A DNA stretch of 64,000 nucleotides from Papaver somniferum. Lineage: Eukaryota > Streptophyta > Magnoliopsida > Ranunculales > Papaveraceae. This document shows positions 42,003 to 53,460 of the stretch, piece after piece; within the stretch, counting starts at the first letter, position 1, and the number at the start of each line of letters is the position of its first letter. The DNA is taken from assembly GCF_003573695.1 (NCBI RefSeq), contig NC_039366.1, positions 160,894,770-160,958,769 of the forward strand, in the 5' to 3' direction. The position numbers and the translations under genes are program-made. The notes beneath the pieces are model-generated. The model had not been told where the DNA came from, did not search any database, and saw nothing but the letters and a program-made list of their open reading frames with translations.

Positions 42003-43593
42003 ATGGAGACTACCCTGGATCAAAATTTCATGGATCAAACCACTATAATTAATAGTACTGGTACTCATACTACATCTTTAAATATAGACCCAGAGGAAGA
42101 TTCTACTGGGGAATTTGATTTCTCTGATGTGGTTCTCAAGTACATAAATCAGATACTCATGGAAGACACTGCCGAAGAGAGGAATTGCTTGATTCAAGAC
42201 TTCAGCTCTTCAAGCAGCAGAAAAACCCTTCTATGAAATCCTCGGCGAGAAGTACCCCACTTCTCCTGACTGCAACACTGAACTTCAAGTTGAGAACTTC
42301 ACTCATTACAGTAGCTGCAACAACGCGGTTGAAACTAATTGGATTGATGAACTTGGTGAGTACATATCGTTGCCTAATACCCAAAGTTTTCCGAATGATT
42401 ATACTTTTCAGGTGACTTCTGAGTTGTCTTACAACCATTCGAACGGTTTCAGTTCTGTTGTAGAAAGAATAGTGGAGCCATCGGTGGGTAAGGTTCAGCT
42501 GGTTTCTGATGCGTATTGTGAGAGTGGACTCATTAGGCAATCGAATCCTCAGTTGTCATACAAGCATTCCACCGATTTCAATTCAGTTGTAGAAGGACAA
42601 GTGGAGTCGCCAGTGGGTAAGGTTCAGGTTCCTGATGTGTATTGTGAGAGTGAACTCATGAGGCAGTACAGAAAAGGTGTCGAGGAAGCAAATAAATTTC
42701 CTCCAAATGGTAATAACCTGATTCTTAATTTCGAGTTGGAGAGAAAGTATGGGCGAGATATTTCAACAAGTGGATCGACAAGAAAGAAGAATGTGCACAG
42801 GGAAGATAGAAATTTGGAAGAAGGGAGGAACTATAAGCAATTGGCAGCAGTGGAGGCAGCAATGTTCGATATGGTATTGGTCAATGGAGAAAATGAGGAG
42901 CAAGCCGAATCAACTATCCGTAAATCTTTGAAGGTTGAAGCAAGCAAGAACTTGCAGCAAAATGGTGGAAAGTCCCATGGCAAGAAACAAACTAGCAAAA
43001 CAGGCACGGTGGATCTGTGGAGTCTACTCATTCAATGTGCACAAGCTGTTGCAACTGATGATCGGAGGACTGCCAGTGAACTACTGAAACAGCTTAGGCA
43101 ACATTCTTCTCCTTCTGGAGATGGTCTACAAAGGTTAGCTAATTGCTTTGCTGACGGACTCGAGGCACGTTTGGCTAGATCAGGGAGCCAGATATACTCG
43201 ACCCTCCCGCACAAGAGCCCATCATCAGTTGCTGATATGTTGAAAGCTTATCAGCTCTTTATGACTGCAATTCCATTCAAGAAGATATCAAATTTCTTTG
43301 CCAACCAAACAATTAATGATCTTGCGGAAAATGCTACTACTCTCCATATAGTCGATTTTGGTATCCTCTATGGTTTCCAATGGCCTTGCCTAATTCAGCG
43401 CCTTTTGAAGAGAAAAGGTGGCCCACCAAAACTTCGGATTACTGGGATAGAATTACCCCGACCTGGTTTTCGTCCAGCTGAAAGAGTTGAAGAAACGGGT
43501 CGTCGATTAAGTGATTATGCTAAAGAACTCAATGTCCCCTTCGAGTACCATGCCATTGCTCAGAAATGGGAAACCATTCAACTGGAGGATCTT
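42003..43593 (+). pseudogene. GRAS transcription regulator (SCL14/LISCL type), truncated
   Basis: GRAS proteins act in the nucleus as transcription co-regulators. The N-terminal region has the LISCL hallmark EFDFSDVVLKYINQILMED, then QAAEKPFYEILGEKYPTSP after a one-base frameshift near 42207. A variable region (duplicated-looking SYNHSNGFSSVVE and SYKHSTDFNSVVE, about 42430 and 42560) precedes the GRAS domain: LHR1 with DLWSLLIQCAQAVATDDRRT and QLRQHSSPSGDG, VHIID as LHIVDFGILYGFQWPCLIQRL, and LRITGIELPRPGFRP. The frame stops matching GRAS at EDL (43593), where LINE sequence begins, so LHR2, PFYRE and SAW are missing. A possible SAW end survives beyond the LINE at 45591. The start is the ATG after the 5' UTR acceptor. 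Confidence 0.88.
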
Positions 43594-45589
43594 TACCAAG
43601 GCTTCAGGTCAAGTGATCAATATTGAGAAATCTGGGTTTATTACTAGTCGAAAAATGCAGCATAAACATATTAAACTTTTGTCTAGATCTCTAAGAATTA
43701 AGTTTTTAAGTAACTCAGAGAAATATCTAGGAACCCCACTTTTTATAGGAAAAGATAAATTTAATTCCTTTCATTTCATGATAGAGAATTTTTACTCAAG
43801 GTTAAGCTCTTGTAAAAAGACTAACTTGAATGTTGCTGGTAGGACTGTTGTGACAAAACATGTTCTTTCAAGTTTAGCTGTTTATCAGATGTCCTGTTTC
43901 CCTTTGCCGAAGAAGATTACTTCCAAAATAGATTCCATTCAAATATCTTTTTGGTGGTCTAAGAAAAATCCAAAACATGTTGCATGGGTGATATAGGTAA
44001 TTCTAAGCTTTGTGGTGGCTAAGGAATTAGGAACACATATGCTACTAATAGGGTGTTCATCTGCAAACTAGGTTGGCGATTAATCAATAATCCAAACAAC
44101 TTGGTTTCAATTTTGTTGAAAGATAAATATTTTCCTAATCAGAATTTGTTAGAGATTGATAAAGCTGCGGATTCCTCTTCATGGATTTGAAAGGGATTGT
44201 TAATGGGTTAAATTTTGTTAGATATAATGTTGTTTCTAAAATTAATGATGGTGTTTCCACTAAAATTTGGACTTCTAATTGGATTCCGTCTTCTTGTTCT
44301 CCTCCGGTTCCTAGTCATCCTAACCACCGTAATTATACGTTTGTTAGTGAGCTTATTGATGTTCAAAACAATTGCTGGAATGTTAGTCTATTGAATGATT
44401 TATTCTCTCCTGATGAAGTGGTCATAATTAGGACTATTAGGTTAAATCTAAATAAGTGTGATACCTTAATGTGGGCGCATACTAGGAATGGTGCTTTTAC
44501 TATCAAATCTGCTTATAGAAATTATATGAATGAGAATAGTACTTTGGAAGATGCCGACTTTTGTAGGAAAGTGTGGGCTATTGACTGCTTGCCGAAAATA
44601 AAAAATTTTATGTGGAAGATCTTTGCTCAGATGCTTCCTGTAAACTCTCTTCTTCAGTTTTATAACCCTTATGTGGATGTGAAGTGTCCTTTATGTCAGA
44701 ATCATGAAGAAACTGTTTTGCATTTATTTATTCAATGTCTGATTGTTGTTCATATTTGGTTTGGGGTCTCTTTACAACATCTAGTTACTACTGATTTGGA
44801 GTGGCTTGATGATATATTTCTGTTTTGACATGATTCTGCTCTTGGTTTGTCTCCCTTTAATGTTAATTGGTCGAGTATTGGTGCAATTGTAATGTGGTGC
44901 ATCTGGAAGTTAAGGTGTGATGTTAGCTTTAGGAATACTACCATTGATTTAAATAAAGTTGTTATTGAAACAAGAAGAATGATCAACTCCTATATTGCTC
45001 CTCCGTTATTGATTAGAAGAGTAAATAAGGATTTTAAAGTTCCCAAGTCTGAGGTTGAACATTTTATGTTTATTAATGGTTCTTTTAAAAATTATAATAT
45101 GGGTTTGGGTGTTATTTGGTGTGACATTTCAGGAAAAATAAGAAGATCTCGCTCGGACTGTGGTCTGATTTCAGATGCAGTTGTTGCTGAAACGGCTGCT
45201 CTAATTTTGGCTATCTCTTGGGCTAAAGAGATGAATCTTTCCAAAGTCGTCTTTGTTAGTGACTGTCTCCACCTGGTGGATTTTGTGAATGGAGTCAGTA
45301 CTAATGTAGATTGGAGATGCGGTGACCTTCTTGAAGACTGTCAGATTTTATTTTCTAGTTCTTGTTCCTTTAAAGTTATGTATATAAAGCGTGTGAAGAA
45401 CAATCTAGCAGACCGGCTTGCACGCCGGGTTAGAAAACTTAGTGTCAAAGAACTTTGGGTCTCTTTTCCCTCTTTTTTGGAACCTCTTATCAGGAAAGAG
45501 ACCTTAATTGATGTCTGTAACTCTTTGCTTTGTTAATTCCATGGTGTGTTTTTTAGAAAAAAAAAAAAAAAAAAAAGAAAAAAGAAAAA
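43594..45589 (+). mobile_element. 5'-truncated L1-type LINE inserted in the GRAS gene
   Basis: ORF2 from the end of the RT (FTKASGQVINIEKSGFIT, KYLGTPLFIGKD, VYQMSCFPLPKK) through the zinc-binding RT tail (44550-44760; DCLPKIKNFMWKIF, then CPLCQNHEETVLHLFIQC) to a C-terminal RNase H (45060-45530). In the latter the first catalytic-type motif reads FINGSF, Asn for Asp, while AETAALILAI, FVSDC and NLADRLARR are kept. Stops at 43996, 44188 and 44826 break the frame. It ends with a stop at 45534 and a poly-A-rich tail (45557-45589). The 5' truncation and A tail are standard for target-primed insertion. No target duplication was found. Confidence 0.85.
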
Positions 45590-45590
45590 T

Positions 45591-45640
45591 AATGAAGATA
45601 GGCGGTGGATGCTGCTAGGTGAAAGGGGAATATTATCTTT
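45591..45640 (+). pseudogene. Probable GRAS SAW-motif remnant
   Basis: Directly after the LINE tail the frame EDRRWMLLG, then in shifted frames KGxI, resembles the GRAS C-terminus (xxSxWMLQGWKGRI). It fits the 3' end of the same gene, with some 200 residues lost between. Short and therefore tentative. Confidence 0.45.
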
Positions 45641-45953
45641 TTCCTTTCTTCTTAGAAAGGGAATATTTTGTTGTAGGTGAGGGCAGATGCTTGGAACTCA
45701 GGCACTCAGCCTAACTTTAGGAAGTTTGTTGGGCTTAATAAACACAGCCATGTTAGAGAAGGGCAAATAATTATTGTGGAGGATTCTTGGTAGCATCAAG
45801 TGGTCCTTGTGGTAGGAACGAAATGCATGTGTTTATTGATTAAAAAGTAAAATCTCGTCCCGTGATTAATGATATCAAAGTCTACACATCATCAAAGACC
45901 CGTTTTTCCGGTTTTTTGCCAGATGAGAAATGTTGTCGTGTTTAGGTTTTAGT
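45641..45953. other. Downstream of the GRAS remnant, no gene seen
   Basis: AT-rich sequence with an AATAAA near 45738. It could be the old GRAS 3' region. No repeats or frames of note. Confidence 0.4.
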
Positions 45954-46617
45954 CAGGGTCGGGCCTGATAGGCAAGCAGGGCAAGCCCCACTTGCAGGCA
46001 ACAATAGTCTAGGGGCAACAATAAGCCCAGTTGTGATGGGGGTTCTCATTAACAGAAAAAAAAAAGATGGACCGGCTTATATTATTAATACAACTTTGAA
46101 GGGTTGTAAACAACTTATATAAATAGTTTAAGTGTGATAGAATTTTTTTTTCTCTATCTCTTTCCCTCGTTTCTGGTGTCCCTCCTCTTTTTTCTTCCCT
46201 CCACGGACCATGAGACGCCAGTTTACTAATGGCAAGCAGGACAAGTTTACTAATACCCACCATCACTGGGCTATTTAATGTAGATTTTTATTTTTATTCA
46301 AAAGAAAATTAGTGTTTTCTTACTACTTTAATTATCATTTAATTCCCTTTCGAAAATTATGAATTTTTTTGGTAACCATTTTTTTCTTACTGAACTTTTT
46401 CATTTTAATTTTTAGTTCTCTGATTATGCACGAGTATTCTATTTGTAAAATCAGAAACGTGATTTGTTTGAAAAATAATTCGTCGCGGCCCTCGGCCGCA
46501 TCGTATATTAGTGGCATCCTAATCCCTACCCAAGACAATATCCCGGACCCTATACAGGGGAAAAAAAATTCATTCACTTCGGGGCAAATTTTTCCCAGGA
46601 ACGGTCCTGATTTTAGT
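45946..46617. mobile_element. hAT-type non-autonomous element (MITE)
   Basis: The left end CAGGGTCGGGCCTGATAGGC (45954) has the plant hAT terminus CAGGGxCGGxCCTG. The right end reads inward CAGGACCGTTCCTGGG (46609). 8-bp flanks GTTTTAGT and ATTTTAGT match at 7 of 8 positions, the hAT duplication length. Inside, AATAAGCCCAGTTGTGATGG (46020) and the complement of 46252-46275 form a second inverted pair. No ORF. Confidence 0.55.
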
Positions 46618-46639
46618 ATGTTGAGTTCTGCTTGAGGAT

Positions 46640-46799
46640 GTGTGTATTTTAAGTTGATTTCACACTCAACGGTGTTGTTCAAGCATTTGGAACAAATAAA
46701 ATTCCTAGGGATTGGATTGCTAGACAGAAGTAAGTAAATCATCAAAGCTTCAGACGTAGAGAGGTCAATTTTCTTGCAAAATTAGGTTCTCATACAACC
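46640..46799 (+). pseudogene. Possible LINE RNase H tail fragment
   Basis: Plus-strand pieces IPRDWIARQK and REVNFLAKLGSHTT resemble the C-terminal R(x)N(xx)DxLAKxG of LINE RNase H. Weak and short, cut by the minus-strand LINE insertion at 46800. Confidence 0.3.
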
Positions 46800-46841
46800 G
46801 TTTTTTTTTTTGTGAAAATTACTTAGATTGACAGAGAAAAG

Positions 46842-47460
46842 TTACACAGGATGTTCTAAAATGTTGGTCACCCTTATCTCTTCTAACTGATCTGAGATAT
46901 TGGTGTCGACCAACATAAAGTTATCACTAATCTGAGAATTAGGCATAACAACTGAATTTGAAAAACAAGAATCCATAAATAAAACGTTGCTTAGAAACAA
47001 AGGCATCAACAACCATTGTTGTTTGTGAATTTCCCGTTTGCGCGCTTCTTTTGCCAAAGTGTCTACTGCTTCATTACCCTGCCTGTGTGTGAAAGTAAAC
47101 CCCAAAAAAAAATCATAAGTCTTCAAAATTTTCACTACCTCTGAGGCTATACCTTGATTTCTCCAAAAAATATTGCTTTTCTTGTCCTGCGCATAGTAGA
47201 TAGTCCTCTGACAATCGCCTTCCAGAGAGAAATTCTTCAAGTTCATACTCTTTGCCCAGGTTGTTGTTTCTAGAATGCTCAGAGCCTATGCTTCTTCAGC
47301 CGAGGAAGCCCTGAAAGTCCCAGCTGTATCTTGTAGTGCAATACCTGAATCACAACGCAATATTATACCATATCTAACAGGCGAAATAGAGTCAATCCAA
47401 GATGCATCAAAGTTAACTTTATGTTGGTTTGCCAGGAGTTTGTACCATCCACTATTTTGA
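46842..47460 (-). pseudogene. LINE RNase H domain
   Basis: Shows KVNFDASWIDS (Asp), SAEEA followed by an in-frame TAG, SLEGDCQRTIYYA (Asp) and HRQGNEAVDTLAKEA (final Asp). All four catalytic-type positions are recognisable; the TAG near 47290 breaks the frame. Confidence 0.75.
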
Positions 47461-47549
47461 AAGTTTGGTTGGTCTCCTAATACAGAAGAAGGACCATAAG
47501 TTACTCCCTGCTTTAAATGTCTCAGAGGAGACCAAAAGGCTAGATGTCT

Positions 47550-48600
47550 CTAAACAACTAGAGAAAGATGGATGCTTGAAGTCGATTTGGATTGGAAGAT
47601 TCTTAGACATCCTTCCTTCCAAATCAACCAGCATTTTGTGGCCATTATTTCTATGTCAGAGTTGTCATACACCCCTGCTATCCAATTATCATACATTTGA
47701 GCAAAAGAGAAATCTCTATCTCTACTAGAGTTTATGCCTACCATTGGAGGAAGTAAAGCTACTGACTTAGCATAGGGATACTCAAAAAACATATGCTTTA
47801 GAGACTCACATTCATGCTCGCAGAAAATGCATTTCATGTCTATATTATCCATATGTTCAGCAAGTTTTTTCCTAACAGGGAGGGCATTATGGATGCATTT
47901 CCACAAGAAATTTTTGATTCTCTGAGAGACATTTAAATTCCAAAAGGATTTCCAAAATGCCGTAATATCAGGGGCAATGCTATTAATCAAAGGATGTTTC
48001 AATTTTTTGTACATAGACTTAACAGTAAAATGTCCATCATTTGTAAGAAGCCATCTTAATCTATCTTGTTTCAGTGCGCCAATAGTGAAAATTCTAATTC
48101 CTAGAATTTTATCTGCAATTTCCTGCGTAAAGTTACTTCTAACTTTCTTAATATTCCACTTTTTAGTATTAGAGCCTATCAACTCAGATACAAGTGTTAA
48201 AAGATTTTGTTGATCACCACAATAAGACATGAGGTTTTGGTCCATATCTGGAATCCATTTATCTGTCCAAATGTGAATAGAATTACCGTCACCCACTTCC
48301 CAGCAACTAAATTTGTGGATTAAGGATACCCCCTGCATAATACAACCCCATATCCACGTAGCATTATAATGTTTTTTTGGCATGGAAAATGGTGGTGGTT
48401 TTAAAGTACTTATTTTTAAGAACAAAACCTAGAAGAGTATTCTGATGAGTTTCGATTCTCCAAGCTAATTTAGCTAACATTGCTTTATTCATTTTGTTAT
48501 CTTCTTTGAATCCTAGACCATCTGCTTCTATTGGTTCATACATGAAACCCCAACTAATGGGATAGAAACCATTAGAGTTTTTCTGTTCCCCCGCCAAAAG
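47550..48600 (-). pseudogene. LINE RT tail and zinc-binding region
   Basis: Contains WRIETHQNTLLGFVLKNKYF, GCIMQGVSLIHKF, WTDKWIPDMDQNL, and SQRIKNFLWKCIHNALPVR before DMKCIFCEHECESLKHMFFE, the zf-RVT module between RT and RNase H in plant LINEs. A frame change lies near 48400. Confidence 0.75.
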
Positions 48601-49937
48601 CCCCTTTGGATAGCATCAATTTTGTCTGTGATTTTTTTAGGCAGGGGGAAACATCCCATTTGATATATATAGGCAGACTGGATAACGCAGACTTAATTAA
48701 GACTTTTTTGCTAGCTTGAACCATAGTCGTACCATTCCAACTTTGAGCTTTGTTTTCCATATTAGAAACTATCTTATCGAAAGTCTTAAGTTTGGATCTG
48801 TCAACAAACAAAGGAGCTCCTAGATAAGAGTCAGTAATGCTAATTTTCTTTATCTTCAGTAGTCTTATCATGATTCTTTGATGCTTAGAGTGGATCCTTC
48901 TACTAAAGAAAATACCAGACTTAGAGAAGTTTATGAGATGACCAGAAGCATTCCTAAATTGGTTTATGATATTTAACAGATTTTTACAACTAACCAGACT
49001 CGCTTTAGAGAACAACAGACAGTCATCTGCGAAAAGAAGATGAGATATTGGGGTACTATGTCTAGAAATTTTAATACCAGTTATGTGTTTTGTCTTTTCT
49101 TTTGCTGAGAGGAGCCCAGAGAAAACATCCATACAGATAAGGAAAACGTAAGGACATAGTGGATCTCCTTGCCTTAACCCTCTTCTAGGAGTAAAAAAAT
49201 CACCAGGTGTTCCATTTAAAAGAACATCAATGGAGGCAGTAGAGACACATTGATGTATTAAATTACACCACTCACTGCTAAAACCAAAAACAGATAGAGT
49301 TTGGAGTAAGAAAGTACAATTGACCCTGTCAAAGGCCTTGGACATGTCGATTTTAATACATAGTCTTCCATTTTTTTGTTTTTATTTTTTTTATTGAGTG
49401 GACCACTTCATGAGCCACCATAATATTATCAGCTATTTTTCTAGAAGACAGGAAAGCCGACTGAAAAGGCGAAATTATTTTTTCTAAATGAATTTTCAAT
49501 CTATTTGCTAAGAGTTTAGAAAGAATTTTATAAGGGGTGTTACTCAGTCCTATAGGTCTGAAATCACTAGGAGATTTGGGTTGTTTTATTTTAGGTATTA
49601 AGAAAAGAAAGGTTTCATTTAGTTTTGGGTTAATTGTTCTTGATACAAAATTTTTTTGTATTATTGCCACTATCTGGCTCCCAACTAAAGACCAATTGTG
49701 CTTGAAAAAGCTCAGTGGGAAACCGTTTGGTCCCGGAGATTTATTTGACTTCATCGATTTTACTACCATCCAAACTTCATCTGAAGTTGGAATCCGTAGT
49801 AACTCCGCATTATCCTGCTCAGTAATGGCTTTAGGAATGAGATTCATAAGTTCATGATCAGTAGCAGTTGGAGAGACAGTGAAAAGGTTTTTGAAATGCA
49901 TTTTCAGTTCCTCAGCAATTTGAGGTTTTTGTTTCAA
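48572..49937 (-). pseudogene. LINE reverse transcriptase
   Basis: Palm and fingers: SNKSPGPNGFPLSFFKHNW, LFLIPKIKQPKSPSDFRPIG, LANRLKIHLEKIISPFQSAF, DMSKAFDRVN, RRGLRQGDPLCPYVFL, and the catalytic box HLLFADDCLLF. GHLINFSKSGI and YLGAPLFVDRSK follow. The frame breaks at about 49350 by a small indel in an A-rich tract. Catalytic Asp residues are still present. Confidence 0.85.
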
Positions 49938-50565
49938 AATTTACCCATTTTGATTTAAAAGACAATCTATTTGATTTCGTTTTCGTCTCTTTAACGTTTT
50001 CATGTGAAAATACTTAGTATTTCTTTCTTTCAATTTAACAAAATTGTCTCTTGACAGTTGTTTAGCGATTTCCTCCTAAGTGTCATACAAGTCTTCTAGC
50101 TCTAAAAGTTTCCTATTAAGAACGACCTGTTTGTTAGGGTCATTACTAGAGGACTGAATTCTATCCATACTTTTTAGAAAATTTTTTATTTTCTTATCAG
50201 GCATTCCAAAAACCTCTTTGCGCTAGGAGATAAGATTTTCACCTAGAGTTTTAAGATTGTGAAGCACAACATCAGTAGCATTTAGTAAAGAAGTATCCCA
50301 AGTCTTAGTTATTAACTGAATACAAGAATTTTCTTTAAGACAAGTATCGAAGAATTTGAAAGGAAAGTTCTGATTTTGAGCCGAGAAAGGAAAATATCTA
50401 GCCTAATTGGGTTATGATCATACCTAAAGGAATGAAGATGAGTTAAGGAGGATTCAGGAAAATGATATATCCAATCGTCATTTGAGTAGGCTTTGTCAAG
50501 CCTTTCCTGAATATTGTTTATGCCTTCTCTATGATTATTCCAAGTGAAAACATTTCCTTGGAAAC

Positions 50566-51085
50566 CTAGGTCCGATAAACCAGCCTTTGAAGCAACCTTT
50601 TGAAAGGATCAACTTCCATAATATTGAAGGGTAGACCACCCAACTTTTCATAGGGACTCAAGACTTGGTTGTAATCACCTATTACAACCCAGGGTATACC
50701 TGAGTGAGCTATTCTAGAGGATATAGTTTCTAAGAATTCCCAAGAAACCAGTTTCGTAGGTTTATAGGGATTACCATAAAAAGCCGTTAAAAGCCAAACT
50801 TTATCATAGAAATTTGTTTTGATCAACACATTTAACATATTTATATTTGAGTGTACGATTTCAAAATGAAAACCGTCAACCCAAGCCAAAGCCAGACCAC
50901 CTGCTTTGCCAATGGGGTCGACTAAATACGTATTTGGAAAGTCATTCAGAATTCTTTTAAGAAAATGTCAGACAAAAATAAGATTTCTGCTTTTTCAGTT
51001 TTTATTATGTGCTCAAGATATTGCCTAGTTTTTTTTTGTACCACACCCTTGAGCATTCCAGGCAATTATTTTCATTCTTCTATAA
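50566..51085 (-). pseudogene. LINE apurinic-type endonuclease
   Basis: Starts MKIIAWNAQGCG (51085), the usual ORF2 start, then broken by stops. It resumes as KAGGLALAWVDGFHFEIV, WLLTAFYGNPYKP and WVVIGDYNQVLSPYEKLGG (the GDxN motif). 49938-50565 links it to RT in decayed frames. Confidence 0.75.
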
Positions 51086-51484
51086 GTTGTTAACTTAGCT
51101 TTTCTAAATGGTCAAGAGAAGGGGACTCAAATACTAGATGATAAATACTATCTTTTGTGAACTAAACTTCTCTGACACTTAGATTCTAGAGGATGTAAAC
51201 TTATCTATTCTAATTGGATCAAGAGAAGGGGATACAAAAACTAAGTAACAGGACTATAGTATAACTAGACAAGCAAATTTAAGAACATAAATCAAAATTC
51301 ACAAAGAAACAAGAATAGTGCTAGATGTTAAAAATAAAAAAAGTAGACTCAGATTATATCAAATAATGTAGGCTCAACAAAACAAAATAAAGATTTGACT
51401 AGGGAACTTTAGCAGTAACTTAATGGCAAATGTACGCAAAGAAACAGTACAGTAAAAGAAAGGAGAATAAGATTAAGAATAGTA

Positions 51485-51842
51485 CCTGAGCCCCCTGGTT
51501 TCCTTCATCTGCATCCATTATCATGGTAGCAATTTTATCTTCAATAGGGTTTGATACTGCCTCCAACTGAAAAGATTTTCCTAAGAAGGACCCATACTGA
51601 TTAAATTAATTTTGACTTGCGTTAAAATCTTGATGTAAAACAGGAGGAGGAGGAGGAGAAGAAGGATTGAAGTGATCAGCAGAGCGACTACAAGAAGATA
51701 ACAAATTTTTCGAATCAGAAGAAGCATTTGAAGAAAAACTTTCACTTGAAGAAAACGAGAAAGTAATTATGAATGCGGGTTTGACAGGAAGAATATTTTT
51801 TGGAGCGAAAAATTGTTCATCAGACGGGTGAGGAAAATACAA
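51485..51842 (-). pseudogene. Possible LINE ORF1 C-terminal remnant
   Basis: A Ser/Pro-rich frame (SSSESFSSNASSDSKN, SSPPPPPVLHQ) then SFQLEAVSNPIEDKIATMIM, just upstream of ORF2. No zinc knuckle is visible. Assigned by position only. Confidence 0.35.
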
Positions 51843-51848
51843 TATATG

Positions 51849-53202
51849 CTAAAGTAATTATTTATTTAATTATTTATGCAAAAATATTGTAACTTAAGAA
51901 AGACTCCCAAAATTAGGAGAGTCTTGTAAAAGGAAAATAGCTTATCTTTGCTTAGCTTTCAAGCTACCATGTTCACTATAAATAGAGGGTTCGTGAATAC
52001 CATATTTTTCATCCCTTGGAAAATTGGTGTAAGGTTCATAAGGTTGTTTTCCATGTCTTCTGTTCTTCGTGAACAAGAATGGGATAAAAGTCTTTGCCTT
52101 GGGAATCGCGAATCAGAGTTGATAATAATCTTCGTGATTGTTGCACAACTTGTAATCTAGGTTTTTCACCTCTTGTCTATTCTAAGGTCTTCTCTTCTAA
52201 TATAAGACCATTCAAGAATTGTGGATCATAAACCCTAGGTTTTGATAGATTTAAGTTCTCGATCGTATACCGACACTAGTTGGTCGACATCGAAAATAGA
52301 AAGAAAAATTCGATTAAGGTCTCTCGTAAAAATCCTTAAGAAGTTTTAAACAAGATATCTCTATATTTATTCTAGTTGTTCTTGTTGTAGAATAATTAGG
52401 TTTCTCTTCCATTTTTGAAGAGTTATAAACCCTAATCTACAAGTTTGTTTTGATATTACTTTTACATAGTAATTGTTTTTCTCAAAACAAACACAAGATT
52501 TCTGAAACCTTGATTCACGTCTAAAGGGAAATCAAACCGGTATTTTTTGAAAACAAAAGATCGAAAAGTATCAACGTGTTGTTACATCTTCTAAAGAGAA
52601 CTAACATTCTGTTAGAAGATTTTTGAGAGTGCTTCTGAAGAGAACTGTGTTCTTCTACCAGAAGATTTTCGAGAATAACTTCTAAAGAGAATTTGTGTTC
52701 TGCTAGAAGATTTACGAGAATAATTCTTAAAAAGAATAGGTTTTCTTATAGGATTTCTACAAGTGCTTGAATACAGCTGAAGCAGGTCTTACATTTAGTC
52801 CGAATAGGTAGTAGGAAATTGGTGTAACAACTTATATTCAGTGTGTGTTTATTCTGGACTAGGTCTCGGGGTTTTTCTGCATTTGCGGTTTCCTTGTTAA
52901 CAAAATTTCTGGTGTCTGTGTTATTTCTTTTCCGCGTTATATTGTTTATCTTTATAAATGAAATATCACAGGTTGTGTGTTAATCAATCACCGTTGATAA
53001 ATCCGAGCTTCTCTTCATATAATCAAACTTACGGTTTCAACTTTTATATCTGTTTAAGTTTGTGATTGTTAAAACAGAAAGAGATAAACTCTTTAGTATA
53101 ATTCTTTGATTGAGTTTTTACTCTCGGAACATTATTAAGGTTTAGTCCATACAAATTGCCTAACTAAAAATTTGGGTGTGGTGTAGTACCCCCGCGTTTT
53201 CA
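51849..53202 (+). mobile_element. Copia LTR, plus orientation, apparently solo
   Basis: The family core GGACTAGGTCTCGGGG and GGTTTCCTTGTTAACAAAAT lies at 52857-52910, and the 3' end CCCCCGCGTTTTCA at 53202. A TATAAATAGAGGG box lies at 51976-51988. Repeated units of the type TTCT(A/G)AAGAGAA...TAGAAGATTTT occur at 52590-52750. There is no primer site or gag after it. The left edge is approximate and no target duplication was found. Confidence 0.6.
52590..52750. repeat. Short tandem units in the copia LTR
   Basis: Four diverged copies, ~50-55 bp each, of CTTCTAAAGAGAA(C/T)...GTTCTGC/GTTAGAAGATTT with an internal inverted TTCT/AGAA theme. Confidence 0.6.
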
Positions 53203-53224
53203 GATGTCTTGTTTCCGTTTCCAC

Positions 53225-53460
53225 CTAGGAAACACACACAACCACCATTGGAGAAGCTCTAATAATAGATGGTACCTCACCCATATTTTCATTTATAACT
53301 AATCCCATTATTTCTTTAACTAAATGATTAACTAACAGATTCGTTATCTCAAATTCCGCAGCCTCTTTTCCCCATAAAGATATGTCATTAAGCGCAAGTT
53401 CAATAAGAATTCTCCCCCAGTGTGTTGTCATCCTCTCGCAAGAACAAAAGAACAACAATA
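53225..53460 (-). pseudogene. Possible RPA-like OB-fold fragment
   Basis: The frame ILIELALNDISLWGKEAAEFE, then EIMGLVINENMGEVPSIIR, resembles the ISLWG(xx)AxxF strand of replication protein A-type OB folds, common in plant genomes and Helitrons. No further domain nearby. Weak. Confidence 0.25.

Larger units (their letters stand above)
46801..51845 (-). mobile_element. Nearly complete L1-type LINE, decayed
   Basis: On the minus strand: an ORF1 remnant (51842-51485), ORF2 endonuclease (51085-50566), RT (49937-48572), zinc-binding RT tail (48430-47550) and RNase H (47460-46842). It ends in an A tail seen as the T run 46801-46811. Multiple stops and frame changes prevent expression. The 5' end is truncated within ORF1 near 51845. 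Confidence 0.85.

Noticed and set aside
43511..43996. A gene starting at 43511 upstream of the LINE RT frame
   Set aside because: The first ~28 codons are an out-of-frame reading of the GRAS gene; the real LINE similarity begins at about 43594.
53203..53240. Plus-strand LINE fragment (ATGTCTTGTTTCC resembles the LINE motif at 43893)
   Set aside because: Only about 13 bases agree and the following residues do not fit.
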